From assembly GCA_018610095.1 (NCBI GenBank), contig JAHEOB010000354.1, positions 1 to 20,982 on the forward strand: 20,982 nt of DNA, read 5' to 3'. Of this stretch, positions 1-8,031 are shown in pieces (within the stretch, counting starts at the first letter, position 1; each line of letters opens with the position of its first letter). The notes beneath the pieces are model-generated. The model worked only from the letters and a program-made list of their open reading frames with translations, did not search any database and was not told the DNA's origin. Made by a program: the position numbers and the translations under genes. This DNA is from Halothece sp. MAG. GTDB taxonomy: Bacteria; Cyanobacteriota; Cyanobacteriia; Cyanobacteriales; Rubidibacteraceae.

Positions 1-1029
1 GAAGTAACTAAAGAATAGAATCAGTAACAAATAAACTGAGACATAAACCCAAGGGGTAGGACCATTGGGATTAAGATAGTTAGCAATTTGTACCAGAAAT
101 TGATTAAGGGAACCCATAACACCCGTTTGTTCACCGCCTCCTTGGGTAAACTGTGCAAGGGTTTGAGGTAAAATCAGTAGAGTGGAAGCAAAGATAATCG
201 GTAGTACGCCCCCTTGATTTAATCGCAAAGGTAAGTAGCTGGTACGTTCTCGATATAGTCTTCGTCCCACTTGCCGACGTGCCGAAACAATGGGGATTCG
301 TCGAGTTCCTTCTTGAACAAATACAATTCCCACAATCATCGCAATAAAGACTAAACCGAGAATAACAACTTGGGCAACGGCTTCTCGACCCCCTTGTTGC
401 GCAAATTGAATCGTATCTCCTAAAACACTCGGTAAAATGGCAACAATATTAACAAAGATTAATAAAGAAGGACCATTGCCAATTCCCCGTTCGGTGATCA
501 ATTCTGCTACCCAAATCACAAACATCGAACCGGCACTGAGAGCAATGACGGTTTCCAATAGAAACAGAATCCCAGGCTCATAAGCAGCACCTGAATTTTG
601 GACAAAAGTAGCTAAACCAAACCCATTAAAAACGGCTGAGGCAAGGGCAACATAGCGAGTAATTTGGGAAATTTTCCGTCGTCCTGCCTCTCCTTCATTT
701 TTTTGTAAATTTTCTAAATAGGGAATCCCAGCTGTTAGCAATTGCATAATAATGGAGGCATTAATATAGGGAAGAATGCCTAATGCAAAAATGCCAACTG
801 CTGAAAAGCCGCCACCAGACAGAAAATTTAAAAAACCAGAGATAGGACTTCCTTCTACTACCTCAGCAAATTTAGCTCGATCAATTCCTGGTATGGGAAT
901 CCAAACACCTAATCGAACCAGTAAAATTAGGCCAACGGTAATTAACAAGCGACTTCTTAAACCAGCCGCTCGCGCCATTTGCATAAACGTTTCTTGTGCG
1001 TTTGGGGTTCTTTCGCGACTGACAACCAT
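1..1029 (-). CDS. secY: Preprotein translocase subunit SecY (partial, C-terminus beyond the left edge)
   Basis: SecY is the channel-forming subunit of the Sec translocon and sits in the plasma membrane and, in cyanobacteria, also in thylakoids. The reading frame is open from the ATG at 1029 to base 1, giving the first 343 residues of a protein normally near 440. Hydrophobic segments alternate with charged loops. The family signatures are visible: an N-terminal basic stretch, the plug-region sequence WIPIPGID near residue 48, the loop ENLQKNEGEAGRRK after the second membrane segment, and the basic cytoplasmic stretch QEGTRRIPIVSARRQ. It follows rplO by 53 bp as the distal gene of the ribosomal operon, the usual place. 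A purine-rich GGGGAT precedes the start. No frameshift is seen. Identity is secure; only the C-terminal quarter is missing because the window ends. Confidence 0.96.
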   Translation of the reverse strand, partial: MVVSRERTPNAQETFMQMARAAGLRSRLLITVGLILLVRLGVWIPIPGIDRAKFAEVVEGSPISGFLNFLSGGGFSAVGIFALGILPYINASIIMQLLTAGIPYLENLQKNEGEAGRRKISQITRYVALASAVFNGFGLATFVQNSGAAYEPGILFLLETVIALSAGSMFVIWVAELITERGIGNGPSLLIFVNIVAILPSVLGDTIQFAQQGGREAVAQVVILGLVFIAMIVGIVFVQEGTRRIPIVSARRQVGRRLYRERTSYLPLRLNQGGVLPIIFASTLLILPQTLAQFTQGGGEQTGVMGSLNQFLVQIANYLNPNGPTPWVYVSVYLLLILFFSYF

Positions 1030-1082
1030 GAATATCCCCGATTGTAATTTTTTTTCAAATAAGGCGTTGCTTATTAAATAGC

Positions 1083-1529
1083 TTAACCCACGATCTCACA
1101 GCTACCCCCTGCGGATTCAATTTTTTGGCGGGCTGTTTTCGTAAAAGCCCCTGCCTTAACTTGTAGTGGGATATTAAGTTCACCATCACCTAATAATTTC
1201 AACGGTCCGCGCTTTTGGGTCACCAGACCTGCTTCCATTAACTGTTCTAGGGTGACTTCAGTATGGGCTTCTAATCCTGCTAACTCACCAACATTAATTG
1301 TGGTATAGCTTTTGGGATTAATCAACGGAAAGTGCTTTAGTTTAGGAACACGGCGATAAAGGGGCATTTGTCCCCCTTCAAAGCCACGCATGGGACCAGA
1401 ACCCGAGCGAGCTTTTTGACCTCGCATGCCTTTGCCACAACTGACACCTTTGCCAGCAGAACGTCCCCGCCCTAAACGGCGACCGTTTTTGCGAGACCCT
1501 TTTTTCGGTTGTAATTCGTGTAATTTCAT
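1083..1529 (-). CDS. rplO: 50S ribosomal protein L15
   Basis: L15 is a late-assembly protein of the large subunit that binds 23S rRNA. The 148-residue length is typical. The N-terminus has the diagnostic glycine/arginine-rich extended segment (GRRLGRGRSAGKGVSCGKG, residues about 16-34) that threads into rRNA, followed by the GFEGGQMPLYRRVPK block (about residues 49-63) that identifies L15. It starts at an ATG with AGGAAAAACACT just upstream. It lies 36 bp after rpsE with no rpmD (L30) between them; many bacteria carry rpmD there and cyanobacteria lack it. secY follows 53 bp downstream. Nothing is unusual in the protein. Confidence 0.97.
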   Translation of the reverse strand: MKLHELQPKKGSRKNGRRLGRGRSAGKGVSCGKGMRGQKARSGSGPMRGFEGGQMPLYRRVPKLKHFPLINPKSYTTINVGELAGLEAHTEVTLEQLMEAGLVTQKRGPLKLLGDGELNIPLQVKAGAFTKTARQKIESAGGSCEIVG

Positions 1530-1565
1530 AGTGTTTTTCCTATCTTTGAATCACTTAATTAGCAG

Positions 1566-2078
1566 TTAGGAGAAAATTTGCTCTAATGGAATGTCCCGCT
1601 CTTGGGCAACATCTTTGAACGTCCTTAAGGAATCCAAAGCATCGATGGCAGCTCGAGCATTATTCAGCGGATTTTGAGACCCTAATTGTTTAGCCAGAAC
1701 GTTTTTCACCCCTGCCAATTCTAGTACCGTGCGAACGGCACCACCAGCAATCACTCCTGAACCAGGAGCAGCAGGACGCATCATAACTTTAGCTCCACCA
1801 GCAACGCCATTGGCACGATGGGGGATAGAATTGGTTTTAGTCAGTGGCACCTCGACAATGTCTTTTTTGGCATCAGCTACGCCTTTACGAACCGCACCAA
1901 TGACATCTCCTGCTTTGCCAACACCAGCACCAACTTCTCCGCGATCATTGCCCACGATAACGATCGCGCGGAAGCTGAGTTTTTTACCGCCTTTAACGAC
2001 CTTACTTACGCGTCGAATTTGAATGACGCGCTCTTGAAATTGGCTGTCGTCTCTTTTATTTTGATTACGCTTTGCCAT
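1566..2078 (-). CDS. rpsE: 30S ribosomal protein S5
   Basis: S5 belongs to the small subunit, near the mRNA entry site and the decoding region, and contributes to translational accuracy. The 170-residue protein has the N-terminal double-stranded-RNA-binding-like domain (VIQIRRVSKVVKGGKKLSFR, about residues 18-37, then GNDRGEVGAGVGKAGDV), followed by the C-terminal domain with PHRANGVAGGAKVMMRPAAPG. The start ATG has a strong Shine-Dalgarno, AAGGAG, five bases upstream, and the next residues, MAKRNQNKR, are basic as expected. It is 15 bp from rplR. Length and motifs match the family, with no anomaly seen. Confidence 0.97.
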   Translation of the reverse strand: MAKRNQNKRDDSQFQERVIQIRRVSKVVKGGKKLSFRAIVIVGNDRGEVGAGVGKAGDVIGAVRKGVADAKKDIVEVPLTKTNSIPHRANGVAGGAKVMMRPAAPGSGVIAGGAVRTVLELAGVKNVLAKQLGSQNPLNNARAAIDALDSLRTFKDVAQERDIPLEQIFS

Positions 2079-2093
2079 AACTTCTCCTTAATT

Positions 2094-2459
2094 TTAAAAG
2101 TTGAGTCCAGCTTCTCTTGCTGCCTCAGCAAGGCTACGAATGCGTCCATGATACTTGTTTCCGCCCCGGTCAAACACCACTTGCTCAATCCCTTGCTCTA
2201 ACGCCCGTTGAGCCACGACTTTTCCCACCTCAGCAGACGCTTCACAAGTTCGGGTAGCGGCATTGAGGGTTTGGCGTAAGTTGCGATCAACGGTGGAAGC
2301 GGATACTAACGTATGTTGTTGATTATCATCAATCACTTGCGCATAGATGTGCTGATGAGACCGAAATACTGATAAACGAGGGCGATCCGCTGTGCCGTGA
2401 AGTTTTCGTCGAATGCGATACTGACGTTTTTTTCTCAGTTGTCTGCGATTATATTTCAT
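2094..2459 (-). CDS. rplR: 50S ribosomal protein L18
   Basis: L18 binds 5S rRNA and helps place it, with L5, in the central protuberance of the large subunit. The 121-residue product has a highly basic N-terminal tail (MKYNRRQLRKKRQYRIRRK), the core RPRLSVFRSHQHIYAQVIDD and the C-terminal KYHGRIRSLAEAAREAGLNF signature that is near-invariant in bacterial L18. The gene lies only 6 bp downstream of rplF and 15 bp upstream of rpsE, so translation is probably coupled. An overlapping frame at 2006-2188 is only a shadow of this gene. Confidence 0.97.
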   Translation of the reverse strand: MKYNRRQLRKKRQYRIRRKLHGTADRPRLSVFRSHQHIYAQVIDDNQQHTLVSASTVDRNLRQTLNAATRTCEASAEVGKVVAQRALEQGIEQVVFDRGGNKYHGRIRSLAEAAREAGLNF

Positions 2460-2465
2460 GGTTAA

Positions 2466-3002
2466 TTATTTCCCTGCTTTACCAGCTTTTTGTCGGACTT
2501 TTTCATCCTGATAGCGAATGCCTTTTCCTTTGTAGGGTTCAGGAGGACGAACGCCTCGAATTTTGGCACTAATATTGCCGACAATTTCTTTGTTAATGCC
2601 ACTGACAATAATTTCAGTATTTCTTTCCACTGAAATTTGGATATCTTCTGGGGGCTCAATTTCCACAGGATGGCTAAACCCTACATTCAAGATTAACTTT
2701 TGTCCTTGGACTTGTGCCCGATACCCCACGCCTTGGAGTTGTAATCGTCGTTCAAACCCTTGGGATACGCCATGAACCATGTTGGCAACTAGCGTTCGGG
2801 CTAAACCATGACGTTCTCGGGCTTTACGGGAATCATTAACCCGATTGACTACCAGTTGAGTCTCTTGTTGTTCTAAGGTGACAAAGTCGGGCAACTGTTG
2901 TTGCAATTCCCCTTTCGGTCCTTTGACCGTTACCATTTTCCCATCAATGTTGACTTCCACTTGAGAAGGAATGGTGATCGGTAGTGTACCAATCCGTGAC
3001 AT
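2466..3002 (-). CDS. rplF: 50S ribosomal protein L6
   Basis: L6 is a two-domain protein at the base of the L7/L12 stalk, near the sarcin-ricin loop of 23S rRNA. The 178-residue length is standard. It opens with MSRIGTLPITIP, the family's characteristic start. The internal repeat of the two homologous domains spans about residues 10-80 and 85-160. The C-terminal signature PEPYKGKGIRYQDEKVRQK is complete. The Shine-Dalgarno AAGGAG lies about nine bases before the ATG. It sits 26 bp after rpsH and 6 bp before rplR, in the conserved spc order. Confidence 0.97.
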   Translation of the reverse strand: MSRIGTLPITIPSQVEVNIDGKMVTVKGPKGELQQQLPDFVTLEQQETQLVVNRVNDSRKARERHGLARTLVANMVHGVSQGFERRLQLQGVGYRAQVQGQKLILNVGFSHPVEIEPPEDIQISVERNTEIIVSGINKEIVGNISAKIRGVRPPEPYKGKGIRYQDEKVRQKAGKAGK

Positions 3003-3028
3003 GATTAACGGCTCCTTGATGAATCGAT

Positions 3029-3430
3029 TTACCAGACATAACAGAGAACTTCCCCACCAATTCCTCGTTTTCGGGCTTCGCGATCGGTCATGATGCCACT
3101 GGAGGTGGAAATAATGGCAATACCGATTCCGCCTAAGACGCGAGGTAATTGTTTATGGTTGGAATAAACTCTCAATCCCGGTCGGCTGACACGGGTTAAT
3201 TGTTTAATAATTGGTTTACGATTGCGACCTTTATATCGCAAAGAGATCACAACCTGTCGTTTGACGCCTTCACCCACTTCTTCATAGTGGTCGATGAATC
3301 CTTCTTCTTTAAGAACGCGGGCAATACTGCGGTTCATTTTATTGGATGGTACAACTGTGGTTTCATGTTGCACCATGCACGCATTGCGAATCCGCGTCAG
3401 CATATCAGAAATGGTGTCTCGCGATGCCAT
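3029..3430 (-). CDS. rpsH: 30S ribosomal protein S8
   Basis: S8 binds helix 21 of 16S rRNA and organises the central domain of the small subunit. In E. coli it is also the autogenous repressor of the spc operon. I place the start at the ATG at 3430 (MASRDTISDMLTRIRNA), giving 133 residues, the usual cyanobacterial length. The frame opens upstream to 3463, but the extra 11 residues (MYSKQEGKQQL) do not resemble any S8 N-terminus and contain the Shine-Dalgarno AGGAGG itself. The RNA-binding C-terminal block ISTSSGIMTDREARKRGIGGE is complete. The gap to rplE is 39 bp from the chosen start. Confidence 0.96.
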   Translation of the reverse strand: MASRDTISDMLTRIRNACMVQHETTVVPSNKMNRSIARVLKEEGFIDHYEEVGEGVKRQVVISLRYKGRNRKPIIKQLTRVSRPGLRVYSNHKQLPRVLGGIGIAIISTSSGIMTDREARKRGIGGEVLCYVW

Positions 3431-3469
3431 TAGTTGTTGTTTTCCCTCCTGCTTAGAGTACACACATTA

Positions 3470-4015
3470 TTATTTTTCTTGGAAGGGCATCCCCATTGCT
3501 CGGAGTAGGGCGCGACCTTCTTCATCGGTTTCGGCGGTGGTAATAATGGCAATATCCATGCCACGAACTTGATCAATGCTGTCGTATTCAATTTCGGGGA
3601 ACAGGATTTGCTCCTGTAATCCCAAGTTGTAGTTACCACGCCCATCAAAACTGCGAGGACTAACACCACGAAAGTCTCGGATCCGAGGTAGGGCAACGTT
3701 AATGAGTCGGTCTAGAAACGCGTACATCCGTTCTCGGCGTAGGGTTGCCATGACCCCCACCGGCATTCCTTTACGGATTTTAAACCCGGCAATGGGTTTT
3801 TTGGCTCGGGTCACCACCGGTTTTTGCCCTGTAATGGTGGCAATTTCATTCATGGAAGATTCTAGGGCTTTGGCGTTTTGAGATGCTTCCCCGAGGCCAC
3901 GATTGACAGTAATTTTGTCGATTTTTGGGATTTGGTGGATATTGCGATAACCGAACTCTTGTTGGAGTTGCGGAACAATGGTTTCTCGATAAATGCTTTT
4001 GAGTCGTTGTGTCAT
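3470..4015 (-). CDS. rplE: 50S ribosomal protein L5
   Basis: L5 binds 5S rRNA and forms part of the central protuberance, contacting the P-site tRNA and S13. The 181-residue length matches the family. The N-terminal MTQRLKSIYRETIVPQL, the central block TVNRGLGEASQNAK (about residues 32-45), the stretch KPVVTRAKKPIAGFKIR and the C-terminal YNLGLQEQILFPEIEYD are all present in order. No strong Shine-Dalgarno is visible, so initiation may rely on coupling to rplX 47 bp upstream. The next gene is rpsH with no rpsN between, as is normal for cyanobacteria. Confidence 0.97.
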   Translation of the reverse strand: MTQRLKSIYRETIVPQLQQEFGYRNIHQIPKIDKITVNRGLGEASQNAKALESSMNEIATITGQKPVVTRAKKPIAGFKIRKGMPVGVMATLRRERMYAFLDRLINVALPRIRDFRGVSPRSFDGRGNYNLGLQEQILFPEIEYDSIDQVRGMDIAIITTAETDEEGRALLRAMGMPFQEK

Positions 4016-4062
4016 AGCTTTTCAATTCACTTCCCTGGGCTTGGTCAGGGAGTTCCCCATCA

Positions 4063-4419
4063 TTAATCAATAATTTCGCCAGTTTTTTTCAGCATTCTTA
4101 CTTTGCGTCCGTCGTCAGTGTAGGTATAACTGATACGAGAGGCACAAGATTCTTTGTTGGAATAAAGCATGACGTTGGAGCTATGAATGGGCGCCTCAAA
4201 GGTAAGGATTTGTCCTTTTTCTCCTTCCTGAGTGGGTTTGGAGTGTTTAGTACGGACATTAACGCCTTCTACCACCACTTTGGATTCAGTGGGGATAACC
4301 CGTTGGATTTCTCCAACTTTGCCTTTATCTTTCCCTGAGATTACTTGTACCGTATCCCCTTTTTTGACGTGCATTTTATACGCTTTGGGAAGGGATTGGC
4401 TGCGATTTTTTTTGGGCAT
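4063..4419 (-). CDS. rplX: 50S ribosomal protein L24
   Basis: L24 is an early assembly protein that initiates folding of the large subunit by binding the 5' part of 23S rRNA. The 118-residue protein has a short basic N-terminal extension (MPKKNRSQSLPKAYKMH) typical of cyanobacteria, then the KOW motif KGDTVQVISGKDKGKVGEI (about residues 20-38), and ends with KVRMLKKTGEIID. An internal ATG exists at residue 16, but the extension is family-like, so the longer start is kept. The ATG follows the rplN stop by a single base, with no separate Shine-Dalgarno, indicating termination-reinitiation. Confidence 0.95.
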   Translation of the reverse strand: MPKKNRSQSLPKAYKMHVKKGDTVQVISGKDKGKVGEIQRVIPTESKVVVEGVNVRTKHSKPTQEGEKGQILTFEAPIHSSNVMLYSNKESCASRISYTYTDDGRKVRMLKKTGEIID

Positions 4420-4420
4420 T

Positions 4421-4789
4421 TTACAGAACCTCCGGTGCTAACGAGACAATTTTGGTAAAGTTTTTATCACGGAGTTCTCGGGCAACTGGCCCAAAGACAC
4501 GTGTTCCTCTGGGGTTATTTTCATTGTTGATGACTACAGCAGCATTGTCATCAAAGCGAATGGTCATGCCACTGTCTCGACGTTCAGGGTAGCGAGTGCG
4601 AACAATAACAGCTCGAATGATCTCGGATTTTTTGATCTGCATGTTGGGGAGTGCTTCTTTAACCACTGCAATTATCACATCCCCAATGCGGGCATAGGCA
4701 CAGTTCCCCGCTCGCATGACACGCAGGCATTGGATTTCACGAGCGCCACTATTGTCGGCAACTTTCAAAACAGATTCTTGTTGGATCAT
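4421..4789 (-). CDS. rplN: 50S ribosomal protein L14
   Basis: L14 lies at the subunit interface and forms an intersubunit bridge with 16S rRNA. It is also the docking site of the silencing factor RsfS. It has exactly 122 residues, the bacterial standard. The protein begins MIQQESVLKVADNSGAREI and contains the segment YPERRDSGMTIRFDDNAAVV and the C-terminal RGTRVFGPVARELRDKNF, all highly conserved. Its ATG overlaps the rpsQ stop by four bases, so it is translationally coupled to rpsQ. rplX begins one base after its stop. Confidence 0.97.
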   Translation of the reverse strand: MIQQESVLKVADNSGAREIQCLRVMRAGNCAYARIGDVIIAVVKEALPNMQIKKSEIIRAVIVRTRYPERRDSGMTIRFDDNAAVVINNENNPRGTRVFGPVARELRDKNFTKIVSLAPEVL

Positions 4790-5076
4790 TGTTGGTCACT
4801 TTCTGATGAAATAGCTTGGGGTGATTTTTTACCGCTAACAGATTCAATAATGGAGGCAACTGTCCAGCGTTTGGTTTTAGAGAGAGGACGGGTTTCGGTA
4901 ATCCGAACGCGATCGCCCTCTTGACAAGCATTTTCTTCGTCGTGGACTTTATAGTGCTTGGTGGTAACAACTGTTTTGCCGTATCTTTTACTGGGGGCAC
5001 GGTTTTCAACCGCAACCACAACAGTTTTCTGCATTTTGTTACTAACCACAACGCCAGTGCGTTCTTTGGTTGTCAT
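4786..5076 (-). CDS. rpsQ: 30S ribosomal protein S17
   Basis: S17 is an OB-fold protein that binds the 5' domain of 16S rRNA during early small-subunit assembly. The 96-residue product carries the signature GVVVSNKMQKTVVVAVENR near the N-terminus, the block KRYGKTVVTTKHYKVHDE and GDRVRITETRPLSKTKRW. The last 20 or so residues (SGKKSPQAISSESDQQ) are a poorly conserved, serine-rich tail. GGAGG lies upstream of the ATG at a rather long spacing of about 12 bases. The gene overlaps rplN by four bases at its 3' end. Confidence 0.96.
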   Translation of the reverse strand: MTTKERTGVVVSNKMQKTVVVAVENRAPSKRYGKTVVTTKHYKVHDEENACQEGDRVRITETRPLSKTKRWTVASIIESVSGKKSPQAISSESDQQ

Positions 5077-5094
5077 AGTTAATTGATTCCTCCA

Positions 5095-5331
5095 CTAGTT
5101 TGATGAGGATGAGGTTGGTTTTTCTTTGGCAAGTTCTCGTTCCCGTTCGACGGTAAGTAATTGAGCAATCCGACGACGGAGGTGTTTAAATTGGTGAGGT
5201 TTGGCTTGATCTTCTTGGCGTGTTGCCTGTTGAAATCGCAAGTTAAATAGTTCCCGTTTGGCGGAAACAATTTCTTGAGCGAGTTCTTCATCACTAAGAG
5301 CGCGTGCGTCTTCAATTTTTGGTAACGCCAT
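5095..5331 (-). CDS. rpmC: 50S ribosomal protein L29
   Basis: L29 is a small helical-hairpin protein at the exit of the peptide tunnel, where it contacts signal recognition particle and trigger factor together with L23. The 78-residue product has MALPKIEDARALSDEELAQEI and the second helix FQQATRQEDQAKPHQFKHLRRRIAQLLTV, split here only by description. The tail SSSSN is low complexity. A strong Shine-Dalgarno AAGGAGG lies seven bases before the ATG. A longer overlapping frame at 5079-5354 is out of register and has no family match, so it is not a gene. Confidence 0.95.
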   Translation of the reverse strand: MALPKIEDARALSDEELAQEIVSAKRELFNLRFQQATRQEDQAKPHQFKHLRRRIAQLLTVERERELAKEKPTSSSSN

Positions 5332-5343
5332 AATCGTTCCTCC

Positions 5344-5754
5344 TTATTCTTCACGTACCAAAAATTTGGTTTTAATAGGCAGTTTCTGGGCAGCTAAGCG
5401 CATTGCTTCTTGGGCAACATCGTGATTGACACCGCCAATTTCAAACATAATTCGCCCTGGTTTGACCACAGCGACCCAATATTCTGGGTTTCCTTTTCCA
5501 GCCCCCATGCGGGTTTCTGCTGCTCGCATGGTAATGGGTTTATCAGGAAAAATCCGAATCCAGATTTTTCCACCGCGACGGAGATAACGGTTGATGGCGC
5601 GACGGGCTGCTTCAATTTGCCGTGAGGTAATCCAAGCAGGCTCAATGGCTTGCAGGGCATAGTCGCCAAAATTAATGGTTGTGCCTCGGCGGGCAAGCCC
5701 TTTTAATCGCCCTCTTTGTTGTTTCCGAAATTTAGTTCGTTTGGGACTGAGCAT
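5344..5754 (-). CDS. rplP: 50S ribosomal protein L16
   Basis: L16 organises the A-site region and the base of the central protuberance of the large subunit. The 136-residue length is standard. The N-terminal MLSPKRTKFRKQQRGRLKG, the central block RRAINRYLRRGGKIWIRIFPD and the loop RMGAGKGNPEYWVAVVKPGR (the arginine-containing loop near the A site) are all present. A downstream AAGGATT precedes the start at moderate spacing. It sits 35 bp after rpsC and 12 bp before rpmC. No irregularity is visible. Confidence 0.97.
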   Translation of the reverse strand: MLSPKRTKFRKQQRGRLKGLARRGTTINFGDYALQAIEPAWITSRQIEAARRAINRYLRRGGKIWIRIFPDKPITMRAAETRMGAGKGNPEYWVAVVKPGRIMFEIGGVNHDVAQEAMRLAAQKLPIKTKFLVREE

Positions 5755-5789
5755 GATGATGAATCCTTATTAAAAAATGGATAACCCGA

Positions 5790-6503
5790 TTAACCTTCCT
5801 CAGAACGGTCTTCAAACTGTTGACGACGCTGACGACGAGGAGTGGTTGCCATTTGTTGCTCTTGGTCTTCAGGGAGAATTTCTCCTTGGAATATCCAGAC
5901 TTTGACGCCTAAAATGCCGTAATTAGTTTCGGCAATTCGGTAGGAATAGTCAATATCGGCACGGAGAGTATGTAAAGGAACCCGTCCGTCTCGTGTCCAT
6001 TCGGTTCGGGCAATTTCTGAGCCATTGAGTCGTCCACTGATTTGAATTTTGATGCCTTGGACTTCTGCTCTTTGTGCCCGTTGCATGGCTTGACGCACTA
6101 CCCGACGAAACGATACCCGTCGTTCCAGTTGTTGGGTAATATACTCGGCAATGAGGACTGCATCCGCATCAACCCGTGCCACTTCAGTGACATTAATGCT
6201 AATTTGCCGATTGCCACCGAGAAGTTGTTGTAAGCCCACTCGTAGCGATTCAATACCACTACCACCGCGTCCCACAACTACTCCTGGGCGTGCTGTGTGA
6301 ATTTGCAGACTAATTTGATCGGCTTTGCGTTCAATTCGAGTTGCCGAAATGCCTGCATTATTTAGGGTTTGATCAATATAGTTACGGATTTGGTAATCTT
6401 CTTGTAGCAGTTCTGGATAGTGCTTGGAATCGGCATACCAACAAGAAAGGTGATCTTTGGTAATGCCAAGTCGGAATCCTGTTGGATGAATCTTCTGTCC
6501 CAT
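5790..6503 (-). CDS. rpsC: 30S ribosomal protein S3
   Basis: S3 lies at the mRNA entry channel and has helicase-like and mRNA-positioning roles. The 237-residue protein starts MGQKIHPTGFRLGI, the family's invariant opening. A KH type II domain follows, with the GRGG loop at residues 78-81. The C-terminal S3 domain includes RVSFRRVVRQAMQRA and GILGVKVWIFQGEILPED. The terminal 20 residues (PRRQRRQQFEDRSEEG) are a basic-then-acidic tail of the type that varies between species. Six bases separate it from rplV, so coupling is likely. Confidence 0.97.
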   Translation of the reverse strand: MGQKIHPTGFRLGITKDHLSCWYADSKHYPELLQEDYQIRNYIDQTLNNAGISATRIERKADQISLQIHTARPGVVVGRGGSGIESLRVGLQQLLGGNRQISINVTEVARVDADAVLIAEYITQQLERRVSFRRVVRQAMQRAQRAEVQGIKIQISGRLNGSEIARTEWTRDGRVPLHTLRADIDYSYRIAETNYGILGVKVWIFQGEILPEDQEQQMATTPRRQRRQQFEDRSEEG

Positions 6504-6509
6504 AGTGTT

Positions 6510-6869
6510 TTATTCTTCTGTGGTGGGTGCAACGGCGATGGTAATGTGACAAGTGGGTTTGCGAATTTGATACGCTCGCCCTTGGGCACGGGGACGGAAC
6601 CGTTTTAGAGCCGGTCCGCCATCAGCGTAGGCTTGACTAATGACTAAACTAGCGCGATCGAGCCCTTCATTATGTTCGGCATTGGCTGCTGCGGAACGGA
6701 GAACCTTAGAAATGGGTTCACAGGCTCGATAGGGCATAAATTCCAAAATAATCAGGGCTTCTCGGTAACTGCGACCGCGAATTTGATCCAATACCCGTCG
6801 CACTTTATGGGGAGACATTCGGATATAGCGCGCGATCGCTTTGGTTTCTGTACTCGTATCTACTGCCAT
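6510..6869 (-). CDS. rplV: 50S ribosomal protein L22
   Basis: L22 binds all six domains of 23S rRNA and its long beta-hairpin lines the peptide exit tunnel, where macrolide resistance changes occur. The 119-residue protein has AIARYIRMSPHKVRRVLDQIRG near the N-terminus and the hairpin segment ADGGPALKRFRPRAQGRAYQI (about residues 82-102), complete with the conserved GRA turn. The threonine-rich N-terminal leader MAVDTSTETK is typical of cyanobacterial homologues. GAGG lies nine bases upstream of the ATG. A HIP1 octamer lies inside the coding region at 6832-6839. Confidence 0.97.
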   Translation of the reverse strand: MAVDTSTETKAIARYIRMSPHKVRRVLDQIRGRSYREALIILEFMPYRACEPISKVLRSAAANAEHNEGLDRASLVISQAYADGGPALKRFRPRAQGRAYQIRKPTCHITIAVAPTTEE

Positions 6870-6894
6870 AATGCTTTCCTCAAAGGATTAGATG

Positions 6895-7173
6895 TTATCT
6901 TCGCGCTTTTCTGTCATCTTTGGCGTGTCCCCGAAAAGTACGGGTAGGCGCAAATTCCCCGAGTTTATGTCCTACCATTTGGTCACTAATAAAGATGGGA
7001 ACATGTTCTTTGCCATTATGAACGGCAATGGTATGTCCCACCATTTGGGGAATAATGGTGGAAGCACGCTTCCAAGTTTTAATGACTTCCTTTTTATTTT
7101 CTGCGTTGAGTTTTTCAATCTTGGTTAGCAGTTTATCGTCCACATAAGGACCTTTTTTTAAGGAACGAGCCAT
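6895..7173 (-). CDS. rpsS: 30S ribosomal protein S19
   Basis: S19 sits in the small-subunit head and forms a complex with S13 near the intersubunit bridge. It has 92 residues, the canonical size. The sequence begins MARSLKKGPYVDDKLL and carries the signature TIAVHNGKEHVPIFISDQMVGHKLGEF in two adjacent blocks, ending TRTFRGHAKDDRKARR. A near-ideal Shine-Dalgarno AAGGAGGT lies six bases before the ATG, one of the strongest in the operon. It is followed by rplV after 25 bp. Confidence 0.97.
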   Translation of the reverse strand: MARSLKKGPYVDDKLLTKIEKLNAENKKEVIKTWKRASTIIPQMVGHTIAVHNGKEHVPIFISDQMVGHKLGEFAPTRTFRGHAKDDRKARR

Positions 7174-7203
7174 GAGAATACCTCCTTAATCAGGATTGCT
7201 TGC

Positions 7204-8031
7204 TTATTCTTTACGACGACGAACAATTAATTTATCACTATTTTTCTTTTTGCGGGTTTTCTTACCTGCAGTGGGTTTACCCCAAGGCGTCAGCGGGCTG
7301 GGACGACCAATGGGAGCGCGACCTTCACCACCACCATGGGGGTGATCGACAGGATTCATGACGCTACCTCTAACTTTGGGTCGCCGTCCTAAATGGCGGC
7401 TACGACCTGCTTTGCCCCAATTGATGTTACGGTGATCGGCATTACCGACGCGACCAATGGTGGCAAAACATTCTTCCCTGACCATTCGTACTTCACGGGA
7501 GGGTAGTTTTAGACTGACATAGCCTTGCTCACGGGCAACTACCTGTGCTGCTGTTCCGGCAGCCCGCACCATTTGTCCCCCTTTTCCAGCAACCATTTCA
7601 ATATTATGAACTTCTGTTCCTAAGGGAATGCGACTTAAGGGAACGGCATTGCCAATTTCAAAGGGGACATTATCTCCTGAAATTACCTGATCCCCAACGT
7701 TTAATCCCGCTGGCCATAGAATATAGCGTTTTTCCCCATCTTCATAATGAACTAGGGCAATTCGGGCATTGCGATTGGGATCATATTCGATCGCGGCAAC
7801 TTTGCCAGCAATATTATGTTTATTGCGACGAAAATCCACAAAGCGATAACGACGTTTGTGCCCGCCACCGCGACGACGACTAGTAATGACACCGCGATTA
7901 TTCCGTCCTTTAGCGCGATGTTTATATTTTGTCAGCGACTTTTCAGGTTTCGATTTGGTAACTTCCTGAAAATCAGAAACCGTTGCTTGTCGCAGTCCTG
8001 GGGTATAAGCTCGATAAGATCGGGTAGGCAT
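7204..8031 (-). CDS. rplB: 50S ribosomal protein L2
   Basis: L2 is a primary 23S rRNA-binding protein needed for subunit association and peptidyl-transferase activity. The 275-residue length is standard. The N-terminal region has GRNNRGVITSRRRGGGHKRRYR, here described as two adjoining blocks at residues 42-63. The C-terminal NPVDHPHGGGEGRAPIGR contains the catalytically important histidine at residue 230. The extreme N-terminus (MPTRSYRAYTPGLRQ) is slightly divergent from the common form. No Shine-Dalgarno is evident before the ATG: the upstream bases are A/T-rich. This is unlike rplW and rpsS on either side. Confidence 0.97.
   Translation of the reverse strand: MPTRSYRAYTPGLRQATVSDFQEVTKSKPEKSLTKYKHRAKGRNNRGVITSRRRGGGHKRRYRFVDFRRNKHNIAGKVAAIEYDPNRNARIALVHYEDGEKRYILWPAGLNVGDQVISGDNVPFEIGNAVPLSRIPLGTEVHNIEMVAGKGGQMVRAAGTAAQVVAREQGYVSLKLPSREVRMVREECFATIGRVGNADHRNINWGKAGRSRHLGRRPKVRGSVMNPVDHPHGGGEGRAPIGRPSPLTPWGKPTAGKKTRKKKNSDKLIVRRRKE

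Noticed and set aside
776..1081. 101-residue plus-strand frame opposite secY
   Set aside because: It is antisense to the well-conserved SecY coding frame and has no family features.
7545..7883. 112-residue plus-strand frame opposite rplB
   Set aside because: It is antisense to conserved L2 sequence. Its arginine/histidine/phenylalanine-rich content mirrors the codon pattern of the opposite strand.
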